Origin: CAVSXS01 sp963767715
Lineage (GTDB): Bacteria > Chloroflexota > Ktedonobacteria > Ktedonobacterales > Ktedonobacteraceae
DNA length: 64,000 bases
Reading direction: 5' to 3'
Assembly (NCBI GenBank): GCA_963767715.1
Contig: CAVYFA010000001.1
Coordinates: forward strand, 62,001 to 126,000
Numbering within the stretch: the stretch's first letter is position 1; the number at the start of each line of letters is the position of its first letter. Both the position numbers and the translations under genes were made by a program. The notes under the pieces are model-generated. The model ran no database searches. It was given only the letters and a program-made list of their open reading frames with translations, and was not told the DNA's origin. This document shows positions 36,736-48,208 of this stretch, one piece after another.

Positions 36736-38298
36736 TTGGACGATCAAAAACGCGCCGTCAATGCCAATACTATTCTCACAGGTCAGGAAGTCGATCAGGG
36801 AGCTACTCCACCCGGCCAGTCCAGTGCTGGGGGAGGGGGGCATCAGCCAGCGGGTGACGACAGTAATGCGACCCTCTGGCAAGAGCTCTCACCGATCCTT
36901 GCTCCGATCCCATTCGCCATCGTTATCTTCCTTTTTTCCTTGCTCGCCAATGCCCGTGGTATCTACTATATCACCCCCTTACCACTCGGCATGATCTTGC
37001 TCGCCCTGGTCGTCATCCAGGGGACCTGCCTGTATTACGCCGGCAACCGACAGACGCTCTGGATGTTGTCACTCATCGGCGGCTACGTGTTGTTCGTGCT
37101 GGTCGGGGCGTATGTCTTCTTCGGCCTGGGCGGCAGCCTGTTCACCCTCGTGTTGCTCATCATCCTGGGGTTGCTCTTTGGCCGCCGCTTCACTCGCCAG
37201 GTGCCGGTGGGCTATGTCGACGTGGTCGTGACACCCAGCGGGCGCAGTCACACCCTGACTTCTGGCTTCAACTTGATTTACCCCTGGGAAAAAACCCTTG
37301 TGCGCCTGCCCACCAAAGAGATCAGGTGGAGGACCACTCCCCCGGTGCATGTCACGATTTCGCGCGATCAGGAGGCCGATATCGTCGCCGACATCACGTA
37401 TCAACTGGCAGAGGATGTCGCCGATATTGCCGTGCTGCACATGGCGAGTTGGGAAGAGGATTTGCACCAGTATTTTCTCGCCGATTTGAAGAGTATCATC
37501 AATGACATCCCTTCTAACGAGATCTTAAGCTGGGCCGATCATTTCCATGACCACTCCGCCGTAAGCGACGATCCGGCCAACCCCGTAGTCGAGACGCGCT
37601 GGGATCGCTTGAATAAGAAACTGCTGTGGCATTTGCAAAGTGAGATGGCGCAGCGCGGCATCCAGGTCAACATGGTCCATGTGCAGGATATTACGGTGCT
37701 CTCGCACCACTCCTTCGCCAATGCGCCGACGCGCCCAATGATGGATACGGTGCCGTATCGCGGCCAACAGCCACAACAGCCACGTCAGCCACAGCCGCAG
37801 CGGCAGTATTCCGTGCCGCCATCTCCACCACCTCAATTACAGCCGCATCTACCTCAACAGCCACCTACCGAGACTTTCAAGGCGCCAGCACCCCCGCCGG
37901 TGCAAGCGCAGCAAGCACCTCAGGAACAGGCGACTCAGTCTCCCAGGATAGTGCTGCCAGCATCAACCGTGAATGTGTCGGCCCCCTTGCGTCCAGGCGT
38001 AATCCAGGGCATGCTCAATTCGTACAAGGCAGTCAACGATCAGCTCATCAATGACCCGAATTTCATCATGGAGCTGGCGGCACGCTTCAAGGCGGTCGCC
38101 GATAACCCCGAAGCCAATGCGCAATTTCCCGTTGACGCTGAGAAAGCTGCCTACAACCTGCTCCGTCGCGCCAACTTGATCCTGGAATCGGAAGAACACC
38201 ATCACCACGGCGGCCAGGCTCCGGCCGCCGTGCCGGTAGAACGCAAGCCACACCGCCCGCCTAACCCGCCCAACGATAACCTGGCGTATGGAGGGTAG
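36736..38298 (+). CDS. SPFH/band-7-like membrane protein with Pro/Gln-rich tail
   Basis: 520 residues. Three or four membrane helices occupy about 45-150, followed by a band-7-like domain (VPVGYVDVVVTPSGRSHTL, FNLIYPWEKTLVRLPTKEI, VTISRDQEADIVADITYQLA, WEEDLHQYFLADLKSII). The tail is Gln/Pro-rich and then helical, ending with a His-rich stretch. TTG 36736 was chosen as the start because GAGGGGAG precedes it at a sensible distance; a TTG at 36700 is alternative. Possibly organises membrane microdomains; the partner is unknown. Confidence 0.7.
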   Translation: MDDQKRAVNANTILTGQEVDQGATPPGQSSAGGGGHQPAGDDSNATLWQELSPILAPIPFAIVIFLFSLLANARGIYYITPLPLGMILLALVVIQGTCLYYAGNRQTLWMLSLIGGYVLFVLVGAYVFFGLGGSLFTLVLLIILGLLFGRRFTRQVPVGYVDVVVTPSGRSHTLTSGFNLIYPWEKTLVRLPTKEIRWRTTPPVHVTISRDQEADIVADITYQLAEDVADIAVLHMASWEEDLHQYFLADLKSIINDIPSNEILSWADHFHDHSAVSDDPANPVVETRWDRLNKKLLWHLQSEMAQRGIQVNMVHVQDITVLSHHSFANAPTRPMMDTVPYRGQQPQQPRQPQPQRQYSVPPSPPPQLQPHLPQQPPTETFKAPAPPPVQAQQAPQEQATQSPRIVLPASTVNVSAPLRPGVIQGMLNSYKAVNDQLINDPNFIMELAARFKAVADNPEANAQFPVDAEKAAYNLLRRANLILESEEHHHHGGQAPAAVPVERKPHRPPNPPNDNLAYGG

Positions 38299-38335
38299 TG
38301 TTTGGGGATGTGTAGCTTGTTGGGAATCTACTCAA

Positions 38336-40343
38336 CTATTTCGAATCCTCACGAGTTTGTTCGATCAAGGTCGTAATTTCCTTTATAAGGGCCTTCTCGA
38401 TAGAATAGGGGATAACCTCGTGCAGACATTGTTCTGCAAGTGAAATGATATACATTTTGCTCTTATCATCCGCCGTGTGAAAAACTTTGAGAAGTTCTCT
38501 CATTATGCGATTCGTGATACTTCTATCTTTACGGCTTAAATATGCTACAGCGAGCAAAAATGGTTCCCACCAGGTTTTATCAGGGTAAGATCCTTTAGTA
38601 ACCAAATCCCTAACTACGAACGAGCGAGCACGCCGATGATTGATGTTGCGAATGATATAGCGAGCAGCAAAATATTCTTGAAAAGTCTGATGATAAAATC
38701 CATATTCATTACCTACACAACGAACAAAAAGGCCACTGCGTTCACGAATACGCTCTAAAAATTGCTCAGCATCTTGCACTAAGTTAGTATTCATTGAGTG
38801 CCTTAGTGAAAGAATAACTTCATCATGAGGTATAAATTTACGACCTTCTGACTGCATCGTTACAGCAAGGTCACCAAGACAGTTTATGGCCCAAGATTCT
38901 CGATTGGTGGAAGCGCCCTGCTTTCGCTATGACCTTCTAGTAGAAGACTTGTAGCTACTTCAAATAGTTCAATGCGTTGGCTAGGGAAATCCACTTTCTC
39001 CTCCCGAAAAAAAACCACTACTAACAAGTAAAGCAACAAAGGATTGCTTGCTAGGTATTCCAAGTGAACATCACTATTAATAGCATCACCCAGGGTTTTC
39101 GCTCTTTTCTTTGCTTCGTCCAAAACCTCATTTTGTCTTAAATGAAAGCCTGGATTATTGGTAGCAAATTCGCGGCAATAGTCATTTAATAATTGTTCGA
39201 TCTGAGTCCGTGTCAAGAGCGCGAGGGTGTAGAAAAAACATTCTACATCAGGAAATGCGTTGTGATCGAAACAAGCGGCTCGTGAAGTAATAAGGAAGCG
39301 ATTATAAAAAGCAAGGCGTCCTCTCTTATAATATTTGATAAAACCATTGATGTCTCTCTGGACCCGAATGCGAATTTCTCTACCTACCTCGTCTAAACCA
39401 TCAAATAACACAATGCATCTCCCATCTTTCAGATACCTTTGAAGGATAGGAAAATGATCTTTCCAGTTTTCCTGCAAATATGATGTGATGGTAGCATCCA
39501 TATGTCCGTCCTCGATAAATTTAACATACTCTCTTAAGTTCAACAATATAGGAAATAATAGGGGATGAAGGCTTTGAAATACAGACAAATTGTAAATAAA
39601 ATCGCTGCTCTTAAGAATTGACGCTGCATTATTTAATCTGAGAAGCACGAGCATTCGCTCAGCAATATCATGCCAGCGATTTAGATGCTTAGTGGCCATA
39701 TGGAAAGCAAGCCCTGCTAAGAGGGTGCTTTTCCCCATACCAGGATAACCGAGAATGACAGCTACCGGTCTTTCTCTCGTCAATCCATTCCAAATATAAG
39801 GAAAGTTGATTCTATTATCCTCTTCAAGAGGTCCATACCAGCTTTTCTCATTCTTGAATAGCAGATACTCCTCAAATAGAGAGTTATTATTAATAGGAAA
39901 TTCGTCATCGGCGTATTCGGGTAGAAATCAGGAGAGGAAAAAATTGTCTTTAGCAAGGCGCTTCGACCTCTTATGTAAGTAGGGAGTCCTTCTGGAATAA
40001 GCATTTCCGTTTCCACCTTCACGGAATGGAGATAATCACTCAACAACTTTCTTTGTGAAGGAGGGATTTCGACATCTCTTACTAAGAAGAAAAGGAATCG
40101 CAAGAGAAAGAGTATCAAAAATAGTAGGATGACGCTAATTGGATTTTGAAAACTCCATTCAAAAGCAGATCGGAGGTGATTAAGCCATAATTGGGGTAAT
40201 GGTATAATTGGGCTTACAGTATTGGCTACTATATCCACGAAAACGGCAAGAATAACAGAAATAAATACAAAATTTATGATAGGATTTAAAGTGCGGGATA
40301 CTTTTGCAAGGAAAACACGTTGAGTAGAATCTTTATCTTGCAC
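38336..40343 (-). CDS. Membrane-anchored NACHT NTPase (two frameshifts)
   Basis: About 669 residues when three frames are joined. The N-terminus has two membrane helices. The NTPase core has WNGLTRERPVAVILGYPGMG with Walker A GYPGMGKST and Walker B CIVLFDGLDEV. The C-terminal part ends in YHQTFQEYFAARYI, the usual mark at the end of NACHT NTPases. Joining requires restoring one base near 39920 (YPEYADDEF) and one near 38910 (NRESWAINCLGDLA). NACHT proteins of this type are frequent anti-phage sensors. No extra effector domain is seen, so the effector may be the membrane part. GTG start at 40343; strongly AT-rich gene. Confidence 0.8.
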
Positions 40344-40482
40344 GTTCGAACCCTTTCTACTGCAGAAACACGTTGTCTTTTCGGCTTATCAGATCAAGCT
40401 AGCAATTCGTTTTTCAGTGTAAAATGGTAGTGACGTTTGCGTTGTTTCGTGTAATAGCATTTACACAAGAGTAATAGAATGC

Positions 40483-40511
40483 TTGACACGAAATATTAAT
40501 CAGAATATACT
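40483..40511 (+). promoter_or_regulatory. Strong sigma-70-type promoter of the chaperone/GTPase locus
   Basis: A consensus TTGACA and TATACT are separated by 17 bases, about 130 bases upstream of the GrpE-like start. This is the only strong promoter I see before the locus. No CIRCE-type heat-shock element was seen. Confidence 0.7.
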
Positions 40512-40642
40512 ACCAAAGTATAAATAAATCAATTAAGGAATTGGGTTGAATTTGTTTTCGGATTAGTAGAAGGCGCTTTCTACAGAGGAAAAAGGCTTAT
40601 GGAGCCCTATAACTTGTCGGCAAAAAGAGAGGAATAGTACTT

Positions 40643-41268
40643 ATGGAAGACCTCGAATCCCAGGATAGCCACGATTCACTATCTTTCGAACCTGCCAGTT
40701 CAGCAGTCGAAACCGCTGAGATGGAAGTTGCTAATTCATCCTCCATGGGGATATACCGGGATGTAATCGAGCAGGCGATTTTGCCACTACTTGTGGAATT
40801 GCGCGAACTTCGCCAGGACTTCGATACCAAGATCAAGTATGACGAGAGCAAAGAACGTCAGGTAGACAGCCTCCACAGAGAGTTGCAAAGCTACCGTGAG
40901 GGACTGCATTTTAAGATTTACGCCCCCTCTTCATCGACCTCATCGCTGTGTATGATGATTTTGCTAAGCTCACAGAGAGTATGTCACTCCTTGAGTCGAA
41001 TGATATCTCAAGTCAAACCGTTGACAATCTGAGGTCATTCCAGGAAACGATTGAAGATATTTTAAATCGTAATGGGGTCGAGTCCTATAGCGTTGAAGGA
41101 GATAATTATATTCCCAACCGGCAGCGCGTCTTGCAGGTCGTTGACACATTCGACCCTGCACAGGATAGGCTGGTTGCACGCCGAATACGTAAGGGTTTTG
41201 AGTATGAGGGCCGGGTGATACGTCCTGAAATCATCGCAACGTATAAAACTAGACAGGACAAAGAATAA
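40643..41268 (+). CDS. GrpE-like nucleotide exchange factor (one frameshift)
   Basis: About 208 residues. The N-terminal half is acidic and then coiled-coil, and the C-terminal half has VVDTFDPAQDRLVARRIRKG followed by YEGRVIRPEIIATYK, the beta-domain signature of GrpE. The frame breaks at a C5 run near 40925; one more C restores APLFIDLIAVYDDFAKL. It is first in the locus and stands before two Hsp70 genes, so it is probably a dedicated exchange factor. Confidence 0.8.
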
Positions 41269-41330
41269 CCATTTCCTTTAACTAGAAAGTGATTCAGATA
41301 AAATTTAGATACTAGAGAGGAAGAATGATA

Positions 41331-42998
41331 ATGAGCAACGAGGAAACCGTAGTATTCGGGATCGACCTCGGTACAACCTATTCGTGTATCGCTTATGTTG
41401 ATGAGTATGGCAAGCCGGAAGTCGTCACAAATGAAGAGGGTGAACGTACAACCCCCTCTGTCGTTTTGTTTGAAAGCGCTGATGAAAGGGTCGTGGGTAA
41501 GGTCGCCAAAGAAAGTGCGGTGCTCTACCCAACGAAAGTGATCCAGATGGTGAAACGACATATGGGTGAGGAGAACTGGGAGCTCGAGTGTGATGGATTG
41601 CATTTCACCGCCGAGGAAATATCTTCCTACATTCTGCGCAAGCTGGCAAAGGATACAGAAGCTCAACTCGGCCGCCCGGTCACAGACGTGGTGATTACTT
41701 GCCCTGCCTATTTTGGTATTGCTGAGCGCGAGGCTACCGCCAACGCCGGAGAAATAGCCGGGCTGAACGTGCGTGAGGTGATTAACGAGCCAACCGCAGC
41801 AGCTATTGTTTACGGCCTCCAGAATGAACAGGATCAGGTTGTACTTGTCTATGACTTGGGCGGTGGTACCTTTGATATCACGGTGATCGAGATTAAAGCT
41901 GGCACAATTACCGTTGTGGCTACGGGCGGTGACCACAATCTGGGAGGCAAAGATTGGGATGCCGTAATTGTGGAATATCTGGCGCAGCAATGGATGGATG
42001 AGGCTAGTTCCTCGGACGATCCCACAAGTTCTGAGGAGACATTACAGGACCTGTGGTTACGCGCGGAATCAGCAAAGCGGACACTCTCCGCTAAACAGGA
42101 AACCAATGTTCCTGTCACTCATGCAGGCCAGCGCAAGGGAATTGTATTAACACGCGACAAATTCAACGAACTGACTAACAATTTGCTCGAAAGAACTATA
42201 GATTTTACCAAATCAACGATTGAGGCAGCGAAGAGTCGCGGCTACACGCAATTTGATCAAATTTTGCTGGTGGGTGGCTCGACTCGCATGCCTCAGGTAC
42301 AGGAACGCTTGAAGGCAGAGTTTAGTATCCCACTCAAGATGCATGATCCTGATGAGTCGGTCGCGAAAGGCGCCGCGATCTACGCACAGAAACTGACGCT
42401 CGATCAGAAGATCCAGCATAAAATTGCTGAGCTAACAGGCACAAAGATTGATAATGTTGATCAATCCAAGGTCTCTGAGCAGGTGCTGGAGCGTGCGCAA
42501 CAGGAAGTAGCTCGCGATTTCAGGCTTAAAAATCGGCATGGTGAAAAAGTACGCCGAGATGGAAGTTACCAACGTGGCAAGCCACAGTTTCGGTATTATC
42601 GCGATAGATGCAAGGACAAACTCGGAGGTCATCTCCAACATTGTGCTTGCCAACCAACCCGTCCCCGCTTTCCAGACGAAAACATTCCATACCCTTGAAG
42701 CGGGGCAGCGTGAAGCCGACTCAAAGTCATGGAGAACGGATACGAGACTGAGGTCGTCAACGACATCACTGCTGGTGAAGAGATTGGCAAAGCGTTGCTG
42801 TCATTGCCTTCTGGATTGCCCATCAATACACCGGTCGAGGTCACGTTTGAGCTAAACCGAGAAGGGAGGCTCCAGGTGATCGGTCGAGAACCAAGAAGCA
42901 ATGCAACTATCGAGGTTACTGTACAGACGAAGCGGGGAATGTCTGAAGAAGAGGTGGAGCAGGCGAAGACTCGTGCAAACCGTGTAGCCATTTCATAG
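41331..42998 (+). CDS. Lidless DnaK/Hsp70 (two frameshifts)
   Basis: About 556 residues. The Hsp70 ATPase domain is complete: VFGIDLGTTYSCIAYV, VITCPAYFGIAEREAT, INEPTAAAIVYG, VYDLGGGTFDITVIEI and ILLVGGSTRMPQV. The substrate-binding beta domain follows (VASHSFGIIAID, INTPVEVTFELNREGRLQV), but the protein stops soon after it, so the helical lid is missing and it is shorter than DnaK. Frame corrections near 42530 and 42710 are needed. Start ATG 41331 has GAGAGGAAG at the right distance. Confidence 0.88.
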
Positions 42999-43083
42999 TC
43001 GGTGCGTAATAATTTTGTAAAAATGTAATTGACGACATCTAGTTTAAGTACCAATCAGGGGCCTTCCCTAGAGGGAGGATAGG

Positions 43084-45161
43084 TTGAATAGTTTTGTCGG
43101 CATCGATCTCGGAACAACTTACTCCGTGATTGCCTTCATCAATGCAAACGGCAAGCCAGAAATTATCCCTAACGAGTATGGACATGCGACGACTCCTTCA
43201 GTCGTCTACCTTGGTGGCGAGAAGCTGGTTGTCGGCGAAGATGCCAAAGAATTCCAGGCCATGGGGAAACAGGAGGTTGCCTCTTTTTTCAAGCGCAACA
43301 TGGACGATATCTACTTTATGCTGTCGTTCAATGGAAGAACTACACTCCTGTAGACCTCTCAGCAGAAGTTCTTGCGTATATGAAAGCCCAGGCAGAGCGT
43401 CATTTGGGCAGTCCGGTAATCGATGCCGTGATTACTGTTCCTGCCTATTTCACACACGTGCAACGTTCCGCAACAATCAAAGCCGGGCGTAAGGCGGGCT
43501 TGAACGTCCTTAAGATTATAAGCGAACCTACTGCCGCCGCACTGGCCTATGGGTTGCGCCCCAGCAACGAAAGACAGCGCGTGCTGGTTTACGACCTTGG
43601 TGGTGGCACCTTTGACATTTCGTTAGTTGAGATTACTCCCAACGAAATCAAAGTGCTGACCACTAATGGAGATCACAATCTGGGTGGCAAAGACTGGGAT
43701 GATCGCTTAATAGAATACGTCGATAGCCTGTTCCGTGCGGAATTCAGCACGGACCTGATTGGGGACGACTTTAGCGAGTTGCGCATCCAGTCTGAAAGAC
43801 TTAAGCAAACACTCTCTTCGCGCCAAAGCGGGGAGGTCCGCGTGCAGGCAGCAGGCAATGCCGGTACCTATTCAGTGACAAGGGAGAAGTTCGAGGAGCT
43901 TACGCTCGACTTAATGGAACGCACACAAATGCTGACAGAGCTTGTCTTGTCTGAAAAAGGCCTGACCTGGCAAGACCTCGATGGCGTTTTGCCCGTTGGC
44001 GGTTCGACCCGGATGCCAATGGTGCGTAACTATATCCAGCGTATGTCGGGGAAACCTCCCATGGCGGGCATCAATCCCGACGAAGCGGTTGCTCTGGGCG
44101 CTGCCATTCAAGCAGGCATGGAGATAGAGACGGGGCGAGATGCCAATCAGCCGATTTTTCGCCTAGCTGGGCGTAAATCCACCACAGACGTGATCGCTCA
44201 CAGCCTGGGCATGATTGCAGTAAACGACGACCGTACGCGCTATATCAATAGTATTCTAATCGGAAAAGACCTGGAAATACCCTCAGCAAAAACACGACCT
44301 TACACAATGAACATCCGCCAACGGAGCGAGACGGAAATGGAGGTCTTTTTGACGCAGGGCGAGAGCGAAGACCCCCAGCAATGCGCCTATCTTGGCCGAT
44401 ATATCTTCTCAGATTTTCCGCCCATTGCCAGTAAAACAACGCCTGTGGATGTAACCTATGAGTACGATAAAAATGGTGTCGTGCACGTCTCCGCTGTCGA
44501 ACGTTCAGCCGGTACGCCCTTGAAATTGCGTGTCGAGCCGGTTCCTCCTGATGTACCAGCGCGTTTTACCGGGTCGCCTAAAGATCAAGAAGTGCGCGAA
44601 CATTTAACGGTATACCTGGCCTTCGACCTTTCTGGCAGTATGAGCGGTCGCCCACTTAAAGAAGCGAAGCGAGCCGCCGAGAAATTTGTCAGTCAGTGCG
44701 ACTTGTCCTCTACCTCGCTAGGCTTGATCTCCTTCTCGGATAGCGTACAAGTTGACCAGAGCGCAACTCAAAATGGGAGAGAGATCATGCGGGCCATTGC
44801 CGGTCTCACCATCGGGCGAACCGGATATGGAAACCTCGGTCACCCCTTTAATGAATTATATAATCGCCTGATGCAGGCTCCAGGTATACGTTATGCAATC
44901 GTGTTGGCCGATGGTGTCTGGTCCCACCAGGACACCGCTATCAAGCACGCGAAACATTGCCATGAGGCTGGCATTGAAATAATCGCCATCGGCTTTGGAG
45001 GAGCCGATCGCGCATTCCTTGCGAAAATCGCATCGTCGTCCGAACAGAGTTTTTTCACAGACATGAGTCGGCTGGCAGAAACATTCAGCACCATCGCTCA
45101 GGAACTGACAGAGTCGGGAGGCGAAAAACGGCCCTTTGGAAAATTGGGCTGGAAGCCTTAA
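43084..45161 (+). CDS. Hsp70-von Willebrand A fusion protein (one frameshift)
   Basis: About 692 residues. The N-terminal Hsp70 part has FVGIDLGTTYSVIAFI, VITVPAYFTHVQRSAT, ISEPTAAALAYG, VYDLGGGTFDISLVEI and VGGSTRMPMV, then a beta SBD-like region to about residue 500. The C-terminal vWA domain starts at LTVYLAFDLSGSMSG with a complete MIDAS DxSxS and continues to IIAIGFGGAD. One missing base near 43335 (restoring KNYTPVDLSAEVLAYMKA) joins the two frames. TTG start at 43084 with GGGAGG. This couples a foldase ATPase to a metal-dependent binding module, analogous to MoxR-vWA pairs but in one chain. Confidence 0.85.
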
Positions 45162-45197
45162 ACGAGAGTAGTTATAGAAGCGGAGATCTCGTAAAAA

Positions 45198-48100
45198 ATG
45201 GCTGGAGAGCAAACGACCGCCAAACCTAACTTTTTCATTCTGCTCGGGTTCCATCCCGATGATCCCTGGGATCAGAAGAAGTTTGAGGAGACGCTGAAAG
45301 CGAAACGCGGTGAATGGTCGCGCAAAAGCAGCGGCGTAGGTAATGTGGAATGGAGGCCAGGAGAAATCTCGCGCTCTACGGTGAGATTAAGCAGTCATGG
45401 CCGACAAGACCAGGCGCGACGCCGAGGCAGAAGCAGCCAGAAAGGAACGGCTGGCGGGGCAAAGCGCGAAAATAGACCAGTTCGAGCGGCAGGTAGAAAT
45501 GCTCGCCAGAAAAAGCTTTCTGGAACAAACCGAAGTTGACAGACTGGTTGCTGACTTTAAGGATGTTCTCACAGAACGAGAGATCAGAGCCGTATTAAAG
45601 TGCCGGTTAAAGCATCCGATCCCCAGGTCGGAAAAACGCAACAACAACTTGAGCCAGCGACTGTCAAGGCCATCAACCAGCGGCTCCAACCGCTCCAAAA
45701 GAAAGACCTCTATGACTTGCTGGGGATGTCACCGAGCGTCTCAAGCGATCAACTTCTCAAGGCCGCACAAGCACTGGCCGAAGATATGCTGCGCCGCCAG
45801 CCAAAGACGCAGGAAGTCACCATGCAGGCGGAACTGGCGGGTCACGCAAAAACGATTTTCAAAACCCAGGAGATGCGCCAGAAGTACAACGAATCTTTGC
45901 GTTATAGCACTCTGAATGCGCTTTTAGAGGAGTTTGAGCAAACCGTCGCCATTCAAAAGGGTCGCCTTTATGCCGGGCAGGTGGCCACGTTTCTGGAACA
46001 GGCAGCCCGCGCGCGCTGGTCAAAGGAAGAAGCGCGCGCCAAGTTGAACGAGTATGCCAAAAAGCGAAGTTGGTTGTCGAGGTGCCGACTATCGAGATCG
46101 GCAACGAGAAACAGCGCTGCGGTGACTGTGAAACGATGAACGACAAAGGGCGCGAATATTGTGTCAAGTGCAACGGTCAACTCCGTTTCACCTGCCCAGA
46201 TTGCGGCAACGCTGTTAGCTCTGACGAAGTTGGATGCGGCAAATGTGGTTTTCCCGTTGGCAATCGCTACTGGGTCGATAGCCTTCTCACTGAATGCCAG
46301 ACGCTGCTGACTCAGCACGATCTGAAGGCTGCCAATGAGCAACTCATGCTGGCGGAAGAGGCCTGGACGCCAAAGAAACCCGATACCCGTCTCAAGCGGA
46401 TCCAGGAGTATCGCGCCGAAATCCGCCGCCATGAGCAGGCTCAACAGCAGAATATTGAGCAACTGAAAGCATATATCAATAAGCACCAATTCTTCACCGC
46501 GCGCGATTACCTGGCACAGCAGCCACCGGATGCCCTCCCCGATAAAGAGAGCTATCTGCAAATCATCACGGGCGAAATTACCCAGGCCCAGGCACTGCTT
46601 AAAAAGACCAGGACAATCACCGATACTACTCAGAAGTTTGATCTGTGTGTTCAGGCGCTGCGCATCTGCACAGATTATCAAGAGGCGCGAGATGTCTTGA
46701 GCACTACCCCACCTTCCCCCCCCAAGAATCTCAGCGTAAAGGTTGGCGACTCCACAATCAGCTTACAGTGGAACCCCTCGCCGACACGCGACGTCAGCTA
46801 CATAATTGTGCGTAAAACGCGCTCGCGGCCGGTATCGGTGAAAGACGGGCAAATTCTCGCAAGGGTCGGCGGGCGCATGTACGATGACACACAACCGGAA
46901 ATTGGCATATCGACCTTCTACTCCGTTTTTGCTGCCTTTGAAGATATTACTTCTATCGAGGCCGCCACACTGCAGCACCCCATTATGCTTACAGCAGAAG
47001 TGGAAGACATAAAAAAGCGTATTGACAATCGGCTGGTCGAGCTGACCTGGAAAGCTCCTCAAAATGTTCATACAATCATGGTTGTGCGCAAGGAGAAAAT
47101 GGCTCCTGCTTCCGTCGAGGACGGGGTAAAGGTCGCGCCGCTAGACCTGCAGCACTTGGTTGATCGAACCGTGAAAAACGAGTGCCTCTACTTTTATAGC
47201 ATTTTCTGTCAGTTCAAAGATCATGATGCACGCATTATCACAACGACAGGGATGACGGTAAACGCAACACCAGAAACGCCTCCTGAGATCATCCGGCGTT
47301 GGATATTTCGAGCCAGAAAGTTGTCAAGGGCTACGATGTAAAGCTGCGTTGGGCCACACCCCCCAAGGGTGAGGTCGTCATACTTAAATCAGCGCAGCCT
47401 CTTGCTGTGAGAGCCGGTGAAGCACTGGCGATACGCGAACTCACCCGCTTTGGAAATTTACTGAAAGAACATCCCGATTCCTGCACCGATCGAGAGGCAC
47501 ATCCAGGTGTCGCATACTACACGCCGGTCGTTATTTTTCAGGGTACCGCCTATGTCGGTGCGGCGCAACGTCTTGCGTTGATAGACGACGTGAGCGATCT
47601 CAGATATCAAAATCTCGGCTCGGCCATACGTTTAAACTGGAACTGGCCCGCGAATTGCCAGGAGGCTATAGTCGCCTTCGACTATAATGGGTATCCGCAG
47701 TTAAACGGCAGAACGCCCAATGCGCACAAAGTGATGCGCGCAGAATATGAGCACAGAGGATTTTATGATATTCGCGGAAACATGGAGCGAGATCACTATA
47801 TCGTCGTGGCGGCAGTAATCCGGCAGGGCAATGACGAGATAATTGGTCCTGGCGCACGGGTGCAGGCTCGCCTGATCAGCAAGATTGTTCTGAGCTATGA
47901 GATCAAGCTTCCACGCTTGTTCGGCCCAAAGAAGCGTATACTCAGCATCTCATCGCGTACGGCAGGCAAATTGCCCAACCTGCTACTGGTGAGCAAACAG
48001 GGCCGATTGCCCTTGCGCCGGGAGGAAGGTGAAGCCTATTTTCGCCTGCAGGGGCCAATCCCGATTGAGAGTACGCTGGAATTTGAATTGCCGGACAAGT

Positions 48101-48204
48101 CGTTCGGCCCTAAAACGTTCGGCAAACTCTATCTTGAAGATGATGGACTGTATGAGATGGTGACGATTCACCATCCCAGCGAAGATAAGTTGAGGCTTTC
48201 ATAA
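45198..48204 (+). CDS. Large J-like, zinc-ribbon and Fn3-like protein (about five frameshifts)
   Basis: About 1000 residues when joined. The N-terminal segment has NFFILLGFHPDDPWDQKKFE and then a coiled coil. A second module, KKDLYDLLGMSPSVSSDQLL...FKTQEMRQKYN, looks like a J domain but lacks HPD. Next are two zinc ribbons (CGDC...CVKC and CPDCGN...CGKCGF), a helical repeat region and beta-sandwich Fn3-like repeats (LQWNPSPTRDVSYIIVRKTR, ELTWKAPQNVHTIMVVRK, IRLNWNWPANCQEAIVAFD). Successive frames each shift by a missing base (near 45340, 45390, 45600, 46065, 47300). It could recruit Hsp70 or present client proteins. The gene is on the same strand, tightly spaced with the Hsp70-vWA and GTPase genes. 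Confidence 0.7.
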
Positions 48205-48208
48205 TGCA

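Noticed and set aside
40344..40642. CIRCE heat-shock operator before the chaperone locus
   Set aside because: No TTAGCACTC/GAGTGCTAA repeat is present in the spacer.
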